Assembly: GCA_964423615.1 (NCBI GenBank)
Contig: CAYRFQ010000111.1
Coordinates: forward strand, 1 to 24,158
Origin: CAYRFQ01 sp964423615
Lineage (GTDB): Bacteria; Planctomycetota; Planctomycetia; Gemmatales; Gemmataceae
Length of the DNA: 24,158 nt
Direction of reading: 5' to 3'
Under the pieces are notes generated by a model. The model saw nothing but the letters and a program-made list of their open reading frames with translations. It was not told where the DNA came from and made no database searches. Every line of letters starts with the position of its first letter. The first letter of the stretch is position 1. Below, piece after piece: positions 7,030 through 14,872 of this stretch. Made by a program: the position numbers and the translations under genes.

Positions 7030-9675
7030 TCACAACCTCTGGATCAACTCCGCCACGATGCCTGTCCACCCCGTCTGATGAGACGCCCCGACTCCTCGTC
7101 CGTTGTCTCCGTGGAAGTACTCATAGAAAAGGACATGGTCGCGGAAGTGCGGATCGGTCTGTATCTGGGGATACTGGCGGAACACAGGCCGTTTGCCCTC
7201 GTGGTCCTTGAGGAAGATGCTTACCAGACGTCGGGACAAATCGTCGGCGATCTCCTTGAGCGTGACGAACTGTCCTGACCCGGTTGGACACTCCACCTTG
7301 AAGTCATCACTGTAGTACGAGTGGAATTTTCGGATGGACTCGATCAAGAGGTAGTTCACCGGGAACCAGATCGGACCTCGCCAGTTCGAATTGCCGCCGA
7401 ACAAGTTTGTGTTGGATTCCGCGGGCTGATAATCGACTTGAAGGGGTTGGCCGTTGCAGTGAATGAGTTCCCCGTCGCATCGGAGAACATACGGGTGGTC
7501 TTTGTGATAACGCGACAACGCCCGGACGCCGAACTCCGAGAGGAACTCGGAGGGGTCGAGCATCCGGGAGAGCAATCGTTTCATCCGGTGGCCCCGCAGG
7601 AGCGAGAGTAACCGGCATTCTCCGCGACCGGGTTCGTGCCACCTCGAGATGAGATTGGCCAGGTCGGGACGATAGTTCAAGAACCACTCCAGCCGACGAG
7701 TGAACTCGGGAACTTGCTCCAGAAGGCTCGGGTCCAACGTTTCGACTGCGAACAAAGGTGTCAGGCCCACCAACGAACGCACCTTCAGTCGTCGACTCGG
7801 TCGGTTGGGCAGGTGGAGGATGTCGTAGTAGAACTCGTCTTCCTCGTCCCAAAGGCCAATGTGGTCGACGCCATCCTGGTTGATGGCCTTGGAGATATAC
7901 AAGAAGTGCTCGAAGAACTTCGTTGCGATGTCTTCGTAGACCCGGTTCTCGATCGCCAACTCCAGGCCGATCCGTAGCATGTTCAGGCAAAACATGGCCA
8001 TCCACGAAGTGCCGTCGGCCTGGTCGAGATAGCCGCCGCCCGCAATGGGAGCGCTACGGTCGAAGACGCCGATGTTATCGAGGCCCAGGAAGCCACCCTG
8101 GAAGACATTGCGTTCGTTAACGTCCTTACGATTGACCCACCAGGTGAAGTTCAAAAGGAGCTTGTGGAAGACCCGTTCGAGGAATTCGCGATCTCCCTGG
8201 CCACCGCGTCGGTCACGGTCGATTTCGTACACCCGCCATGTCGCCCAGGCATGCACGGGAGGGTTGACGTCGCCGAAGGCCCATTCGTAGGCAGGTAGCT
8301 GGCCATTGGGGTCCATGTACCACTCCCGCGTCAGTAGCAGGAGCTGGTTCTTGGCGAATTCGGGGTCGACCAACGCCAAAGGGACGCAATGGAAGGCGAG
8401 GTCCCAGGCGGCGTACCAGGGATACTCCCATTTGTCGGGCATGGAAATGACGTCGGCATTGTTGAGGTGCTCCCACTTCCAGTTGCGACCCTGCAACCGT
8501 TCCGGTGGTGGTTTGGGCTGTCCTGGATCACCGTGAAGCCACTCGGGGATGTCGTAGTGGTAGAACTGTTTGGTCCAGATCATCCCGGCGAAGGCCTGTC
8601 GCTGGACTGCTTTGGCGTCGGGGTTGGTGATGTCTTTCTGGAGGTCGGCGTAGAACGCATCGGCCTCGAGGCGTCGCTGGTCGAGTAGGTTTGCGAAGTT
8701 GGCGAACGGGTCATTGTGTTCGTCTTGGCTGAGCCGGAATCGGACCGTCTGTGTTGCTCCAGCTGGTATTTTTCGATGATGGAGGCCAGCACACTTGGTT
8801 CCTCGATGGGTCGGATTCACGGCGGAAGCGTTGTCGTGGACGAGGTACTCGTGGAAGGCATCCTTGAAGTACTGACCGTTCGGACTCATGCCGTAGACCC
8901 GAACGGCGTTGGTGTCGTTGTCACAAAAGAGCAGCTTGGCTTCTGCCTCGAATGCCAGCCAGTACTTTCCGGTATCGGGGTGGTTGACGTGAACGGAGTG
9001 GCCCGTCTGTTCCATCGTCGGCTTGGGTTCGTGTGTGTTGTGTCCCCAGCTCCAGATGTTGCGAAACCAGACCTGGGGAAGGAGATACAGCTCTGCCTCG
9101 TCCGGGCCACGGTTGTAGGCCGTGATTAGCACGAGAATGTCGTCGGGACCGGCCTTCGCGTATTCGACGACCACATCGAAGTATCGATCGTCATCGAAAA
9201 CGCCCGTGTCGATCAGCTCGAACTCCGCAGCCTGTTTGCCGCGGTTGCGGTTTTCGGAAACGAGCCATTCATAGGGGTACTCCGTTTGAGGGTACTTGTA
9301 GAGCATCTTCAAGTAGGAACTCGTGGGCGTCGCGTCGAGGTAGTAGTAATGCTCCTTGACGTCTTCGCCGTGGTTCCCTTCGTTCCCGGTTAGTCCAAAA
9401 AGCCTCTCTTTCAAAATGGGATCGTGACCGTTCCACAGGGCCAACGACAGACAGATTCGTTGTTGGTCGTCAGAGAACCCGGCGATCCCATCTTCACCCC
9501 ATCGGTAAGCCCGACTTCGGGCCATGTCGTGCGGAAAGTAGTCCCAGGCGTTGCCGTGTGGGCTGTAGTCTTCGCGGACCGTTCCCCATTGTCGCTCGCT
9601 CAGGTAAGGCCCCCACTTGAGCCAGGGAATGTTGTCGTTGTAGCATTCGTCGATTCGTTGTTGTTCGGAATTCAT
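7030..9675 (-). CDS. GH63 / MGH1-like glucosidase
   Basis: An 881-residue glycoside hydrolase of the (alpha/alpha)6-barrel clan that contains GH63 and mannosylglycerate hydrolase-like enzymes, which release glucose from alpha-linked glucosides. The N-terminal half (about 1-340) is a beta-rich domain typical of large GH63 proteins. The barrel follows from about residue 380. The segment YPWYAAWDLAFH places the probable general acid at D425. The C-terminal FYEYFHGDNGRGVGASHQTGWTG segment places the probable general base at E852. These assignments rest on the family pattern, not an alignment. NSNWRGPIWFPVNYL is another family hallmark. There is no signal peptide, so it is probably cytoplasmic. 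GGAG lies 12 bases before the ATG. No sugar transporter or glycogen gene is adjacent, so the natural substrate (trehalose-like, glucosylglycerate-like or other) is unknown. Confidence 0.88.
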   Translation of the reverse strand: MNSEQQRIDECYNDNIPWLKWGPYLSERQWGTVREDYSPHGNAWDYFPHDMARSRAYRWGEDGIAGFSDDQQRICLSLALWNGHDPILKERLFGLTGNEGNHGEDVKEHYYYLDATPTSSYLKMLYKYPQTEYPYEWLVSENRNRGKQAAEFELIDTGVFDDDRYFDVVVEYAKAGPDDILVLITAYNRGPDEAELYLLPQVWFRNIWSWGHNTHEPKPTMEQTGHSVHVNHPDTGKYWLAFEAEAKLLFCDNDTNAVRVYGMSPNGQYFKDAFHEYLVHDNASAVNPTHRGTKCAGLHHRKIPAGATQTVRFRLSQDEHNDPFANFANLLDQRRLEADAFYADLQKDITNPDAKAVQRQAFAGMIWTKQFYHYDIPEWLHGDPGQPKPPPERLQGRNWKWEHLNNADVISMPDKWEYPWYAAWDLAFHCVPLALVDPEFAKNQLLLLTREWYMDPNGQLPAYEWAFGDVNPPVHAWATWRVYEIDRDRRGGQGDREFLERVFHKLLLNFTWWVNRKDVNERNVFQGGFLGLDNIGVFDRSAPIAGGGYLDQADGTSWMAMFCLNMLRIGLELAIENRVYEDIATKFFEHFLYISKAINQDGVDHIGLWDEEDEFYYDILHLPNRPSRRLKVRSLVGLTPLFAVETLDPSLLEQVPEFTRRLEWFLNYRPDLANLISRWHEPGRGECRLLSLLRGHRMKRLLSRMLDPSEFLSEFGVRALSRYHKDHPYVLRCDGELIHCNGQPLQVDYQPAESNTNLFGGNSNWRGPIWFPVNYLLIESIRKFHSYYSDDFKVECPTGSGQFVTLKEIADDLSRRLVSIFLKDHEGKRPVFRQYPQIQTDPHFRDHVLFYEYFHGDNGRGVGASHQTGWTGIVAELIQRL

Positions 9676-10317
9676 ACGGTTGTGTTTCTCCGGAAGCCGG
9701 GGTCATGTCTGAGGGTCCGGCATGAACTCGGGTCCTGTCTCGAGTCAAGAAGCCACGGGAAGTGTCGGATCAATTGTTGTTGTATGAGAGCGTTTTTGGA
9801 TTGTATTGGGCACCTGAACTTCTTGGGTCGGGAAGTCGAGGGCTGGTTGTTGTCTGGCTTACTTTGTTTGGACTGTGAAAGCCGACACTCGATTCCAGGC
9901 GCGGCCTGAGGGCCTATCGAGAGAACGACGCGGCAAAAGTAGCAGGGACAAAGAGTGTCCCGTGACCAGTGCATGGAAAGAAGCAGGCGGCCCACGGAGT
10001 GTGCTTGCTACCTTGGTTCATTTGCGGGACAGGTCACAACAATATGTTTGTTCTTTCTGATTACATATATGTAATCAGAAAGAACAACGTCCTGCCAGCT
10101 TTTTGTATCATCTCTTGTTTTCTCTATTCTGGTGGCAAATCTTCAAGTCTATTTAAATCAACAACTTATGTATTATTTTGCGACAAGCACACATTCTTCT
10201 GAGTCGTTTTGGCACAGCCTGAGCTTAGTATTGTTTCAGTTTCACACAAACTCTTAACTAGCTTCGGGTCGTGTATTCGATCTGAAAATAAAACCTCCAA
10301 CCTCAGGAGACCCTACT
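9676..10317. promoter_or_regulatory. Divergent intergenic region between glucosidase and RTX genes
   Basis: 642 bases separate the two divergent genes and should hold both promoters. No clear -35/-10 pair was identified. The part from about 10040 to 10260 is noticeably AT-rich and contains a perfect 40-bp palindrome. An AGGAG ribosome binding site at 10303-10307 serves the RTX gene. An open frame on the minus strand (9672-9995) has no recognisable features and is not called. Confidence 0.4.
10048..10087. repeat. Perfect 40-bp palindrome
   Basis: Twenty bases (10048-10067, beginning TTGTTCTTTC and ending ACATA) are followed directly by their exact reverse complement (10068-10087), with no spacer and no mismatch. 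The centre is TATATA. Symmetry ends at 10047/10088. Both flanking genes point away from it, so it is not a terminator for either. It could be a cruciform, a binding site for a dimeric or tetrameric regulator, or part of a small repeat element. Only one copy was noticed in the window. Confidence 0.9.
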
Positions 10318-12447
10318 ATGCAACGCTTGTTCCAAAAACTCTTCGGTGGTCGCAAAACGAGTCCTCGCAAGTCCAAGCCACAACTGCAAGTGGAAGGTTT
10401 GGAAACGCGTGCCTTGATGGCGGGCGACGTGACCGCGTACTTGTCTGGAAGCACTCTTTACATTGAGGGAGACGCGGCCAACAACCATATCGCTGTTTCT
10501 GAGAATAGTGACGGATCGATCCTCATTGAAAACACAGAAGAGTCCAATCACCTCTATCCGATTGGTCATTACGTCTTCGGCCAAGGAATGGTCTACAGCA
10601 ACTCGTATTACACGGTCGTGAACAATGCCCACAGTGCTACGATTTCCGGCAATGTCCGTAGCATCTCGATCAACATGCAAGGCGGAGACGACAGCGTCGA
10701 AGTGCGAGACATGGATTTGCCGTGGGACTTGACCGTGAATCTTGGTAGCGGGGTCGACAAATTGACGGTCAAGAACGTTACGACCGGGGACGACTTGCGA
10801 ATCTCGACCGGTGGCGGTGGCTCGACGACGTTCGGCCGAGACGAAATTCACATCGACGACTCGCACATCGGTTCGGGAAGTAACAACGACTTGGTCGTCA
10901 GTGGGACCAGTGGGGCGGAGAAGCTCACGATCGACGACACCGTTGTCGAAGACGATTTGTATGTGTACCTAACCAAGAGTGCCGAGGACGACTTAACGTA
11001 CATCTACCCTGGAGTTGAAGTGCGAGGTCGTTCGAGCGGGGGGCTGGCACGGGTGGACTCCGACTACGCTTACGTCAATGGTCTTACCGTGAGTGGCGAC
11101 GGGAACTTTTTCCAAGCTGACAGAATGTACATGTACAACTCCAGCTTTTCCGACGACCTCTACATCGACGGGACGAACGAAGCGAACTACGTCTACGTGT
11201 CCTCGAGCAATCAGGTGGCCGACTGGTTCGATATCGATGTCTTTGACGGAAACGACAGCGTTCGCGTTTACTCCGACGACGCTGTTCACATCACAGGTGG
11301 TGACGGAAAAGATAGTCTTCGTGGAGGTGACGGCAACGACACTATTCTCGGAGGTGTTGGCGACGACACCATCAACGGAGATCACGGCGACGACGAACTC
11401 TTTGGCCAAGACGGTAAAGATCGCCTGGATGGGTACTACGGTGACGACCTACTTAACGGAGGTGCGCAGGACGACTACATGATCGGGGGCTACGGCAACG
11501 ACACTCTTGACGGGGAGTCTGGGCAAGACAGTCTCTATGGAGGTAGCAACGACGACGCCCTCTTCGGCGGATCGGGGCACGACAAACTCTATGGCTACAG
11601 CGGCAACGACTTCCTCTCGGGCGGTTCCGGCAACGACTACCTCAAGGGCGAGAACGGGAACGATGGGCTCTACGGTGGGTCAGGGGTCGATTCGTACCCG
11701 GACAGCTCCGGTCATGACCGATTCTATGACCGAAATGGGGAAGATTTTTGGGAGCACGTTGGGTTGATTGCCAGCCACGACGTGCGGATTCCTCTGGCCG
11801 ACGGTGTCAAAATGAGCGGCTTCGAAGCTGGGACGTGGGACGATGAGGAGGTCCTGTTAGTCGACAAGTCCTTCCAGATGTTGACCAACCGAACCGGCAA
11901 TAACAAAGTTCTCCACAGCATGCCGACTCTGTACCGCGGAAGCAGTTGGAGTGGCAGCGTCGGTGGAGTCACCAGCGCTGCCGCTGTCAATGGTGGTTCG
12001 TACATCGTCTACGGCAACGGAACATTCAACGGGTCTGACAATTCGGCCATGAGCACCATCATCCACGAGACAGCTCACAACTGGGACTCGAGCTGGGAAA
12101 TGTTGGTCAACGGCTTGAGCACATCGTTGTGGACGAACTTCTACAACATTAGTTGGAGCCCAACACAGCCATCCACGGGGTCTTGGCAACAGGCTTACGA
12201 CACCCGCACTGGCGGAGACTACGACGCCTGGTTCGACACGACCACGGCGTTCGCAGCTGACACCTACAACCCACCCGGACCTGTTGGTTCGGACAACTAC
12301 GGCAAGCATAACCCCAGGGAAGACTGGGCCACGTCGTGGGAAGAGTACTTCTTCCGCTCCACGCAGGGGGCAAACGGAGCCGTGGCTAACAACTCCGCCA
12401 TGCAGTCAAAGATTGATGCTCTCGATGCGTTCTTCAACACTTTCTAA
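10318..12447 (+). CDS. RTX calcium-binding repeat protein with C-terminal zinc-peptidase-like domain
   Basis: A 709-residue, probably secreted protein. Residues 1-37 are basic and then carry VEGLETRALMAGDV, a motif of the LEPR type found at the start of many large planctomycete surface proteins; there is no ordinary hydrophobic signal peptide. Residues 40-320 are rich in short D- and G-containing strands. Residues 326-478 hold about 15-17 nine-residue RTX units (pattern GGxGxDxLx, e.g. GGDGNDTILGG), which bind calcium and fold as a beta roll. The last 230 residues are different. HETAH (H583, E584, H587) is a zinc HExxH motif, and about 80 residues later NPREDWATSWEEYF gives a likely third ligand at E668. 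This spacing and the AEF-type motif recall anthrax lethal-factor-like gluzincins. AGGAG precedes the ATG and a strong terminator follows. Peptidase activity and target are inferred. Confidence 0.85.
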   Translation: MQRLFQKLFGGRKTSPRKSKPQLQVEGLETRALMAGDVTAYLSGSTLYIEGDAANNHIAVSENSDGSILIENTEESNHLYPIGHYVFGQGMVYSNSYYTVVNNAHSATISGNVRSISINMQGGDDSVEVRDMDLPWDLTVNLGSGVDKLTVKNVTTGDDLRISTGGGGSTTFGRDEIHIDDSHIGSGSNNDLVVSGTSGAEKLTIDDTVVEDDLYVYLTKSAEDDLTYIYPGVEVRGRSSGGLARVDSDYAYVNGLTVSGDGNFFQADRMYMYNSSFSDDLYIDGTNEANYVYVSSSNQVADWFDIDVFDGNDSVRVYSDDAVHITGGDGKDSLRGGDGNDTILGGVGDDTINGDHGDDELFGQDGKDRLDGYYGDDLLNGGAQDDYMIGGYGNDTLDGESGQDSLYGGSNDDALFGGSGHDKLYGYSGNDFLSGGSGNDYLKGENGNDGLYGGSGVDSYPDSSGHDRFYDRNGEDFWEHVGLIASHDVRIPLADGVKMSGFEAGTWDDEEVLLVDKSFQMLTNRTGNNKVLHSMPTLYRGSSWSGSVGGVTSAAAVNGGSYIVYGNGTFNGSDNSAMSTIIHETAHNWDSSWEMLVNGLSTSLWTNFYNISWSPTQPSTGSWQQAYDTRTGGDYDAWFDTTTAFAADTYNPPGPVGSDNYGKHNPREDWATSWEEYFFRSTQGANGAVANNSAMQSKIDALDAFFNTF

Positions 12448-12468
12448 ATTCGACTGAGGCAAGAAGTA

Positions 12469-12510
12469 GGGCGTGGTTCGCAAGACGGACCACGTCCTTT
12501 TTTGTTTTTT
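12469..12510 (+). terminator. Intrinsic terminator after the RTX-peptidase gene
   Basis: An 11-bp stem with two G-U pairs (GGGCGTGGTTC at 12469-12479, GGACCACGTCC at 12487-12497) is followed by TTTTTTGTTTTTT. This is a textbook rho-independent terminator 22 bases after the stop. The remaining bases to 12642 hold no gene; GGGGAC/GTCCCC (about 12567-12590) could form a weak hairpin for the convergent aldolase gene. Confidence 0.9.
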
Positions 12511-12642
12511 GCGTTTGGGGACGTACCACCAGAGTCATTCGGGCGGGAGTCTTTTTGAGGTTATTGGGGACGTGATACGCGGTGTCCCCTGGAAAACGAT
12601 CTCTGACAGACCCCTTTTTGTTGGATGGTGTGTTAGCCAGTC

Positions 12643-13704
12643 CTATCCAACACTGGCCACCCTGTTGGGCACAACTTTGCGAATCGTATCGGCAGCTTGT
12701 TCGGCTTGGGCCGCAGACACATCCAGGTGAGTGCAAGCCCGAAGCACGTACTTGCCCAACTCGTGAACGAGGACACCGTTCTCTTCCAAGGCGTGTTCGA
12801 TTTCTGCCGCCGTGCCGAGTTCGGGATCGACGTGGAACCAGACCAGGTTCGTTTCGACTTCGGCAGGATGCAGGGAGAGGCCAGGAGTGTCGTTGATGGC
12901 TTGAGCGACGACCTGGGCGTTGCGGTGGTCTTCGGCGAGTCGTTCGATGTGGTTCTCGATTGCGTACAAGGCTGCCGCTGCAATGACGCCGGCTTGTCGC
13001 ATGCCGCCGCCGTAGAGCTTTCGAGCAAAACGTCCTTTGTCGATCAGTTCTTGCGAACCGATCAAGGCCGACCCGACAGGTGCTCCGAGTCCCTTGCTGA
13101 AGCAAACCGAAACGGTGTCGAAGGGTTCTCCCCAATCTCGTGCAGGAATGCCCGAGGCGACGATGGCGTTCCAGATGCGGGCACCGTCGAGATGCATGGC
13201 GAGATTGTGTTCGCGGGCCCACGAGCTGATGGCCTGAATTTTTTCGAGGGGATAAATCCGGCCTCCGCCTTTGTTGTGGGTGTTCTCGAGGCAAACGATG
13301 CTAGTTCGAACGAGGTGTTGGTTGATGGGCTTGATTTTATCTTCGAGTTGGCTCAGGGCGAGGATGCCGAAGTCCCCGTCTATCGTCCGGCATGTGACCC
13401 CACTCAAGACGGCGGGACCGCCTGCTTCGTAGTTGTAGATATGGCATCCGCTTTCGCAGATCAGTTCGTCGCCCGGATTCGTGTGAATTCGGACGCCGAT
13501 TTGGTTGGACATTGTTCCTGATGGCACGAACAGCGCTGCTTCCATGCCGAACATGTCGGCCACACGGCTTTCGAGTTCGTTGATCGTCGGGTCTTCTGAG
13601 AAAACGTCGTCGCCCAGAGGAGCGGTAGCCATCGCTGCACGCATGGCTTCGGTGGGACGGGTTACAGTGTCACTACGCAGATCGATTATGGGAGTATTGG
13701 CCAT
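12643..13704 (-). CDS. Low-specificity L-threonine aldolase
   Basis: A 353-residue PLP enzyme of the beta-eliminating lyase / threonine aldolase family, which cleaves L-threonine or L-allo-threonine to glycine and acetaldehyde in the cytoplasm. Family hallmarks run in order: IDLRSDTVTRPTEAMR at the N-terminus, GDDVFSEDPT, FVPSGTMSNQ, HIYNYEAGG, ENTHNKGGG, HLDGARIWNA (cofactor-contacting Asp) and SVCFSKGLGAPVGS, with the PLP lysine at K204. The length is normal. The ATG at 13704 gives the standard family start. No strong ribosome binding site is visible, and the frame stays open upstream only through a repeat. The gene lies 30 bases downstream of a 47-bp tandem repeat that runs into the assembly gap, so its promoter is in or beyond the repeat. 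Confidence 0.93.
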   Translation of the reverse strand: MANTPIIDLRSDTVTRPTEAMRAAMATAPLGDDVFSEDPTINELESRVADMFGMEAALFVPSGTMSNQIGVRIHTNPGDELICESGCHIYNYEAGGPAVLSGVTCRTIDGDFGILALSQLEDKIKPINQHLVRTSIVCLENTHNKGGGRIYPLEKIQAISSWAREHNLAMHLDGARIWNAIVASGIPARDWGEPFDTVSVCFSKGLGAPVGSALIGSQELIDKGRFARKLYGGGMRQAGVIAAAALYAIENHIERLAEDHRNAQVVAQAINDTPGLSLHPAEVETNLVWFHVDPELGTAAEIEHALEENGVLVHELGKYVLRACTHLDVSAAQAEQAADTIRKVVPNRVASVG

Positions 13705-13733
13705 GACGGTTGCTTTCGTAATGCAGAGGTTTC

Positions 13734-13835
13734 GACGACGACGTGTCGGAGCCAAATCGAGAAGAAAACACAGTGGTTTTGACGACGACGTGTCGGAGCC
13801 AAATCGAGAAGAAAACACAGTGGTTTTGACGACGA
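13734..13835. repeat. 47-bp direct tandem repeat running into the assembly gap
   Basis: Two exact copies of a 47-bp unit (13734-13780 and 13781-13827; unit starts GACGACGACGTGTCGGAGCC and ends CAGTGGTTTT) are followed by the first 8 bases of a third copy, where the Ns begin. The true copy number is therefore unknown and at least 2.2. The unit is not a multiple of three, so it does not encode an in-frame protein repeat. It sits directly upstream of the threonine aldolase gene. Confidence 0.95.
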
Positions 13836-13935
13836 NNNNNNNNNNNNNNNNNNNNNNNNNNNNNNNNNNNNNNNNNNNNNNNNNNNNNNNNNNNNNNNNN
13901 NNNNNNNNNNNNNNNNNNNNNNNNNNNNNNNNNNN
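13836..13935. other. Assembly gap (100 Ns)
   Basis: Exactly 100 undetermined bases, a size often used as a placeholder for a gap of unknown length. The left edge lies inside a 47-bp tandem repeat, which is the likely cause of the break. The right edge (13936 on) does not continue the repeat. Confidence 0.95.
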
Positions 13936-14051
13936 CCTGCGATTGGCAGGGGGGCAGCCTGCAGGCAAAACGCTGGCACTCGTGCAAAACCGACCAGAAA
14001 CTAAAGTCAACAATTACAAGAAGTCATGGCCTCATTGTACAAGGCTGGCAA

Positions 14052-14624
14052 TTACTGCTCAACTTGCCGGTTGAGCAAGTACCATCGATCGTTGATTTTT
14101 TGGAAATACGCTTCTCGTCCGGGGACGCTGGGTGCTGACAACTTGACGATGCCTTTCGGAATCCCGCGAACAGCGTCGGCTAGAACGTCTTGCTGTTTGA
14201 GCTTTCCTGTTCTTGATGCGATGGCCAACTTGCGGAGGTCTCTTGCTAGACTCGGGTCGTCCCGAAAATGAATTCGAACTTGGACCAGGAAATCTTCGTA
14301 GGCGACAATTTTCTTGGCCAAATCGGGATCGAGTTCCGGTGAGATTCCTGGGAATTGTTTGGCTCTATAATTCTCGGCCAGTTTCGCAACTCGCTGGTCC
14401 ACGAACTGTGGGTCGGCCAGATGGGCCATCATATATTTGAGTTGACCGCTGTTGAGGGCCACGGCAATCGATTGCAACGCTTTTGCCGGTTCGTCCTGTG
14501 GGAACTTTCGTAGATCGAGCTCGACGTTAAACCGCTTTTGCGCCTCACCGATCTTGACGAGCCCTTGCCCCAGGGCGGAATTCACCACGACTAGGGCTAT
14601 TAGCATTCCGAGGGATGTTCGCAT
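14052..14624 (-). CDS. Small exported protein of unknown function
   Basis: A 190-residue protein I do not recognise. The ATG at 14624 is chosen because GGAGAAGG lies about 8 bases upstream and it begins a clean signal peptide (MRTSLGMLIALVVVNSALGQ, cleavage probably near residue 19). An upstream in-frame ATG (14660) would add 12 residues before the signal. The mature part is mostly helical and charged, for example DPDLAKKIVAYEDFLVQVR and DDPSLARDLRKLAIA. It ends in a short strand-rich piece (REAYFQKINDRWYLLNRQ) of the kind seen at the end of small ligand-binding or SnoaL/DUF4878-like folds. It is divergent from chorismate synthase and not clearly linked in function. Export is likely; the role is unknown. 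Confidence 0.75.
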   Translation of the reverse strand: MRTSLGMLIALVVVNSALGQGLVKIGEAQKRFNVELDLRKFPQDEPAKALQSIAVALNSGQLKYMMAHLADPQFVDQRVAKLAENYRAKQFPGISPELDPDLAKKIVAYEDFLVQVRIHFRDDPSLARDLRKLAIASRTGKLKQQDVLADAVRGIPKGIVKLSAPSVPGREAYFQKINDRWYLLNRQVEQ

Positions 14625-14745
14625 AAGAATCGCCTTCTCCAGATAATCCGCACGTCGCACGTTTGTCTATCTCTATGTAATATGAAGGGCAGAACGTGTG
14701 CAACCAAACGATCGGGGAGCCCTCTGCGAATGTTCGGCGTCGATC

Positions 14746-14761
14746 GGGACTTACAAGTCCC
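14746..14761. promoter_or_regulatory. Inverted repeat in the aroC upstream region
   Basis: GGGACTT, a two-base AC spacer, then AAGTCCC: a near-palindrome of the size of a dimeric regulator site. It lies between the divergent exported-protein gene and aroC, 112 bases before the aroC start. Confidence 0.35.
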
Positions 14762-14780
14762 CGAGTCGATAGATTCCTGT

Positions 14781-14827
14781 CTGGGCAATTCATGCTCGGG
14801 CCATTTAGACCCGAGCAGTTTGCCCAG
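14781..14827 (+). promoter_or_regulatory. Long two-part hairpin upstream of aroC
   Basis: An outer 8-bp stem (CTGGGCAA at 14781-14788, TTGCCCAG at 14820-14827) encloses an inner 8-bp stem (TGCTCGGG at 14793-14800, CCCGAGCA at 14810-14817) with a 9-base loop. All 16 pairs are Watson-Crick, with a small internal bulge of 4 and 2 bases. It ends 45 bases before the aroC ATG. It may be a leader hairpin affecting aroC expression. It matches no riboswitch I recognise and has no T run. Confidence 0.45.
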
Positions 14828-14872
14828 GTCTGAATTCAATAACAACGACTAGATAATTCGAGTAAGTCGATC

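Noticed and set aside
9672..9995. 107-residue minus-strand frame upstream of the glucosidase
   Set aside because: It overlaps the glucosidase start and promoter region and shows no domain or ribosome binding site.
12434..13294. Long 286-residue minus-strand frame
   Set aside because: It is very rich in Arg, Ser and His and lies in another frame of the threonine aldolase gene, which has clear homology; a shadow frame.
12697..13521. 274-residue plus-strand frame opposite the threonine aldolase
   Set aside because: It is antisense to a well-conserved gene and lacks recognisable features of its own.
13734..13835. CRISPR array reading of the repeated block at the gap
   Set aside because: The copies are directly adjacent with no spacers, and the unit is 47 bp; it is a plain tandem repeat.
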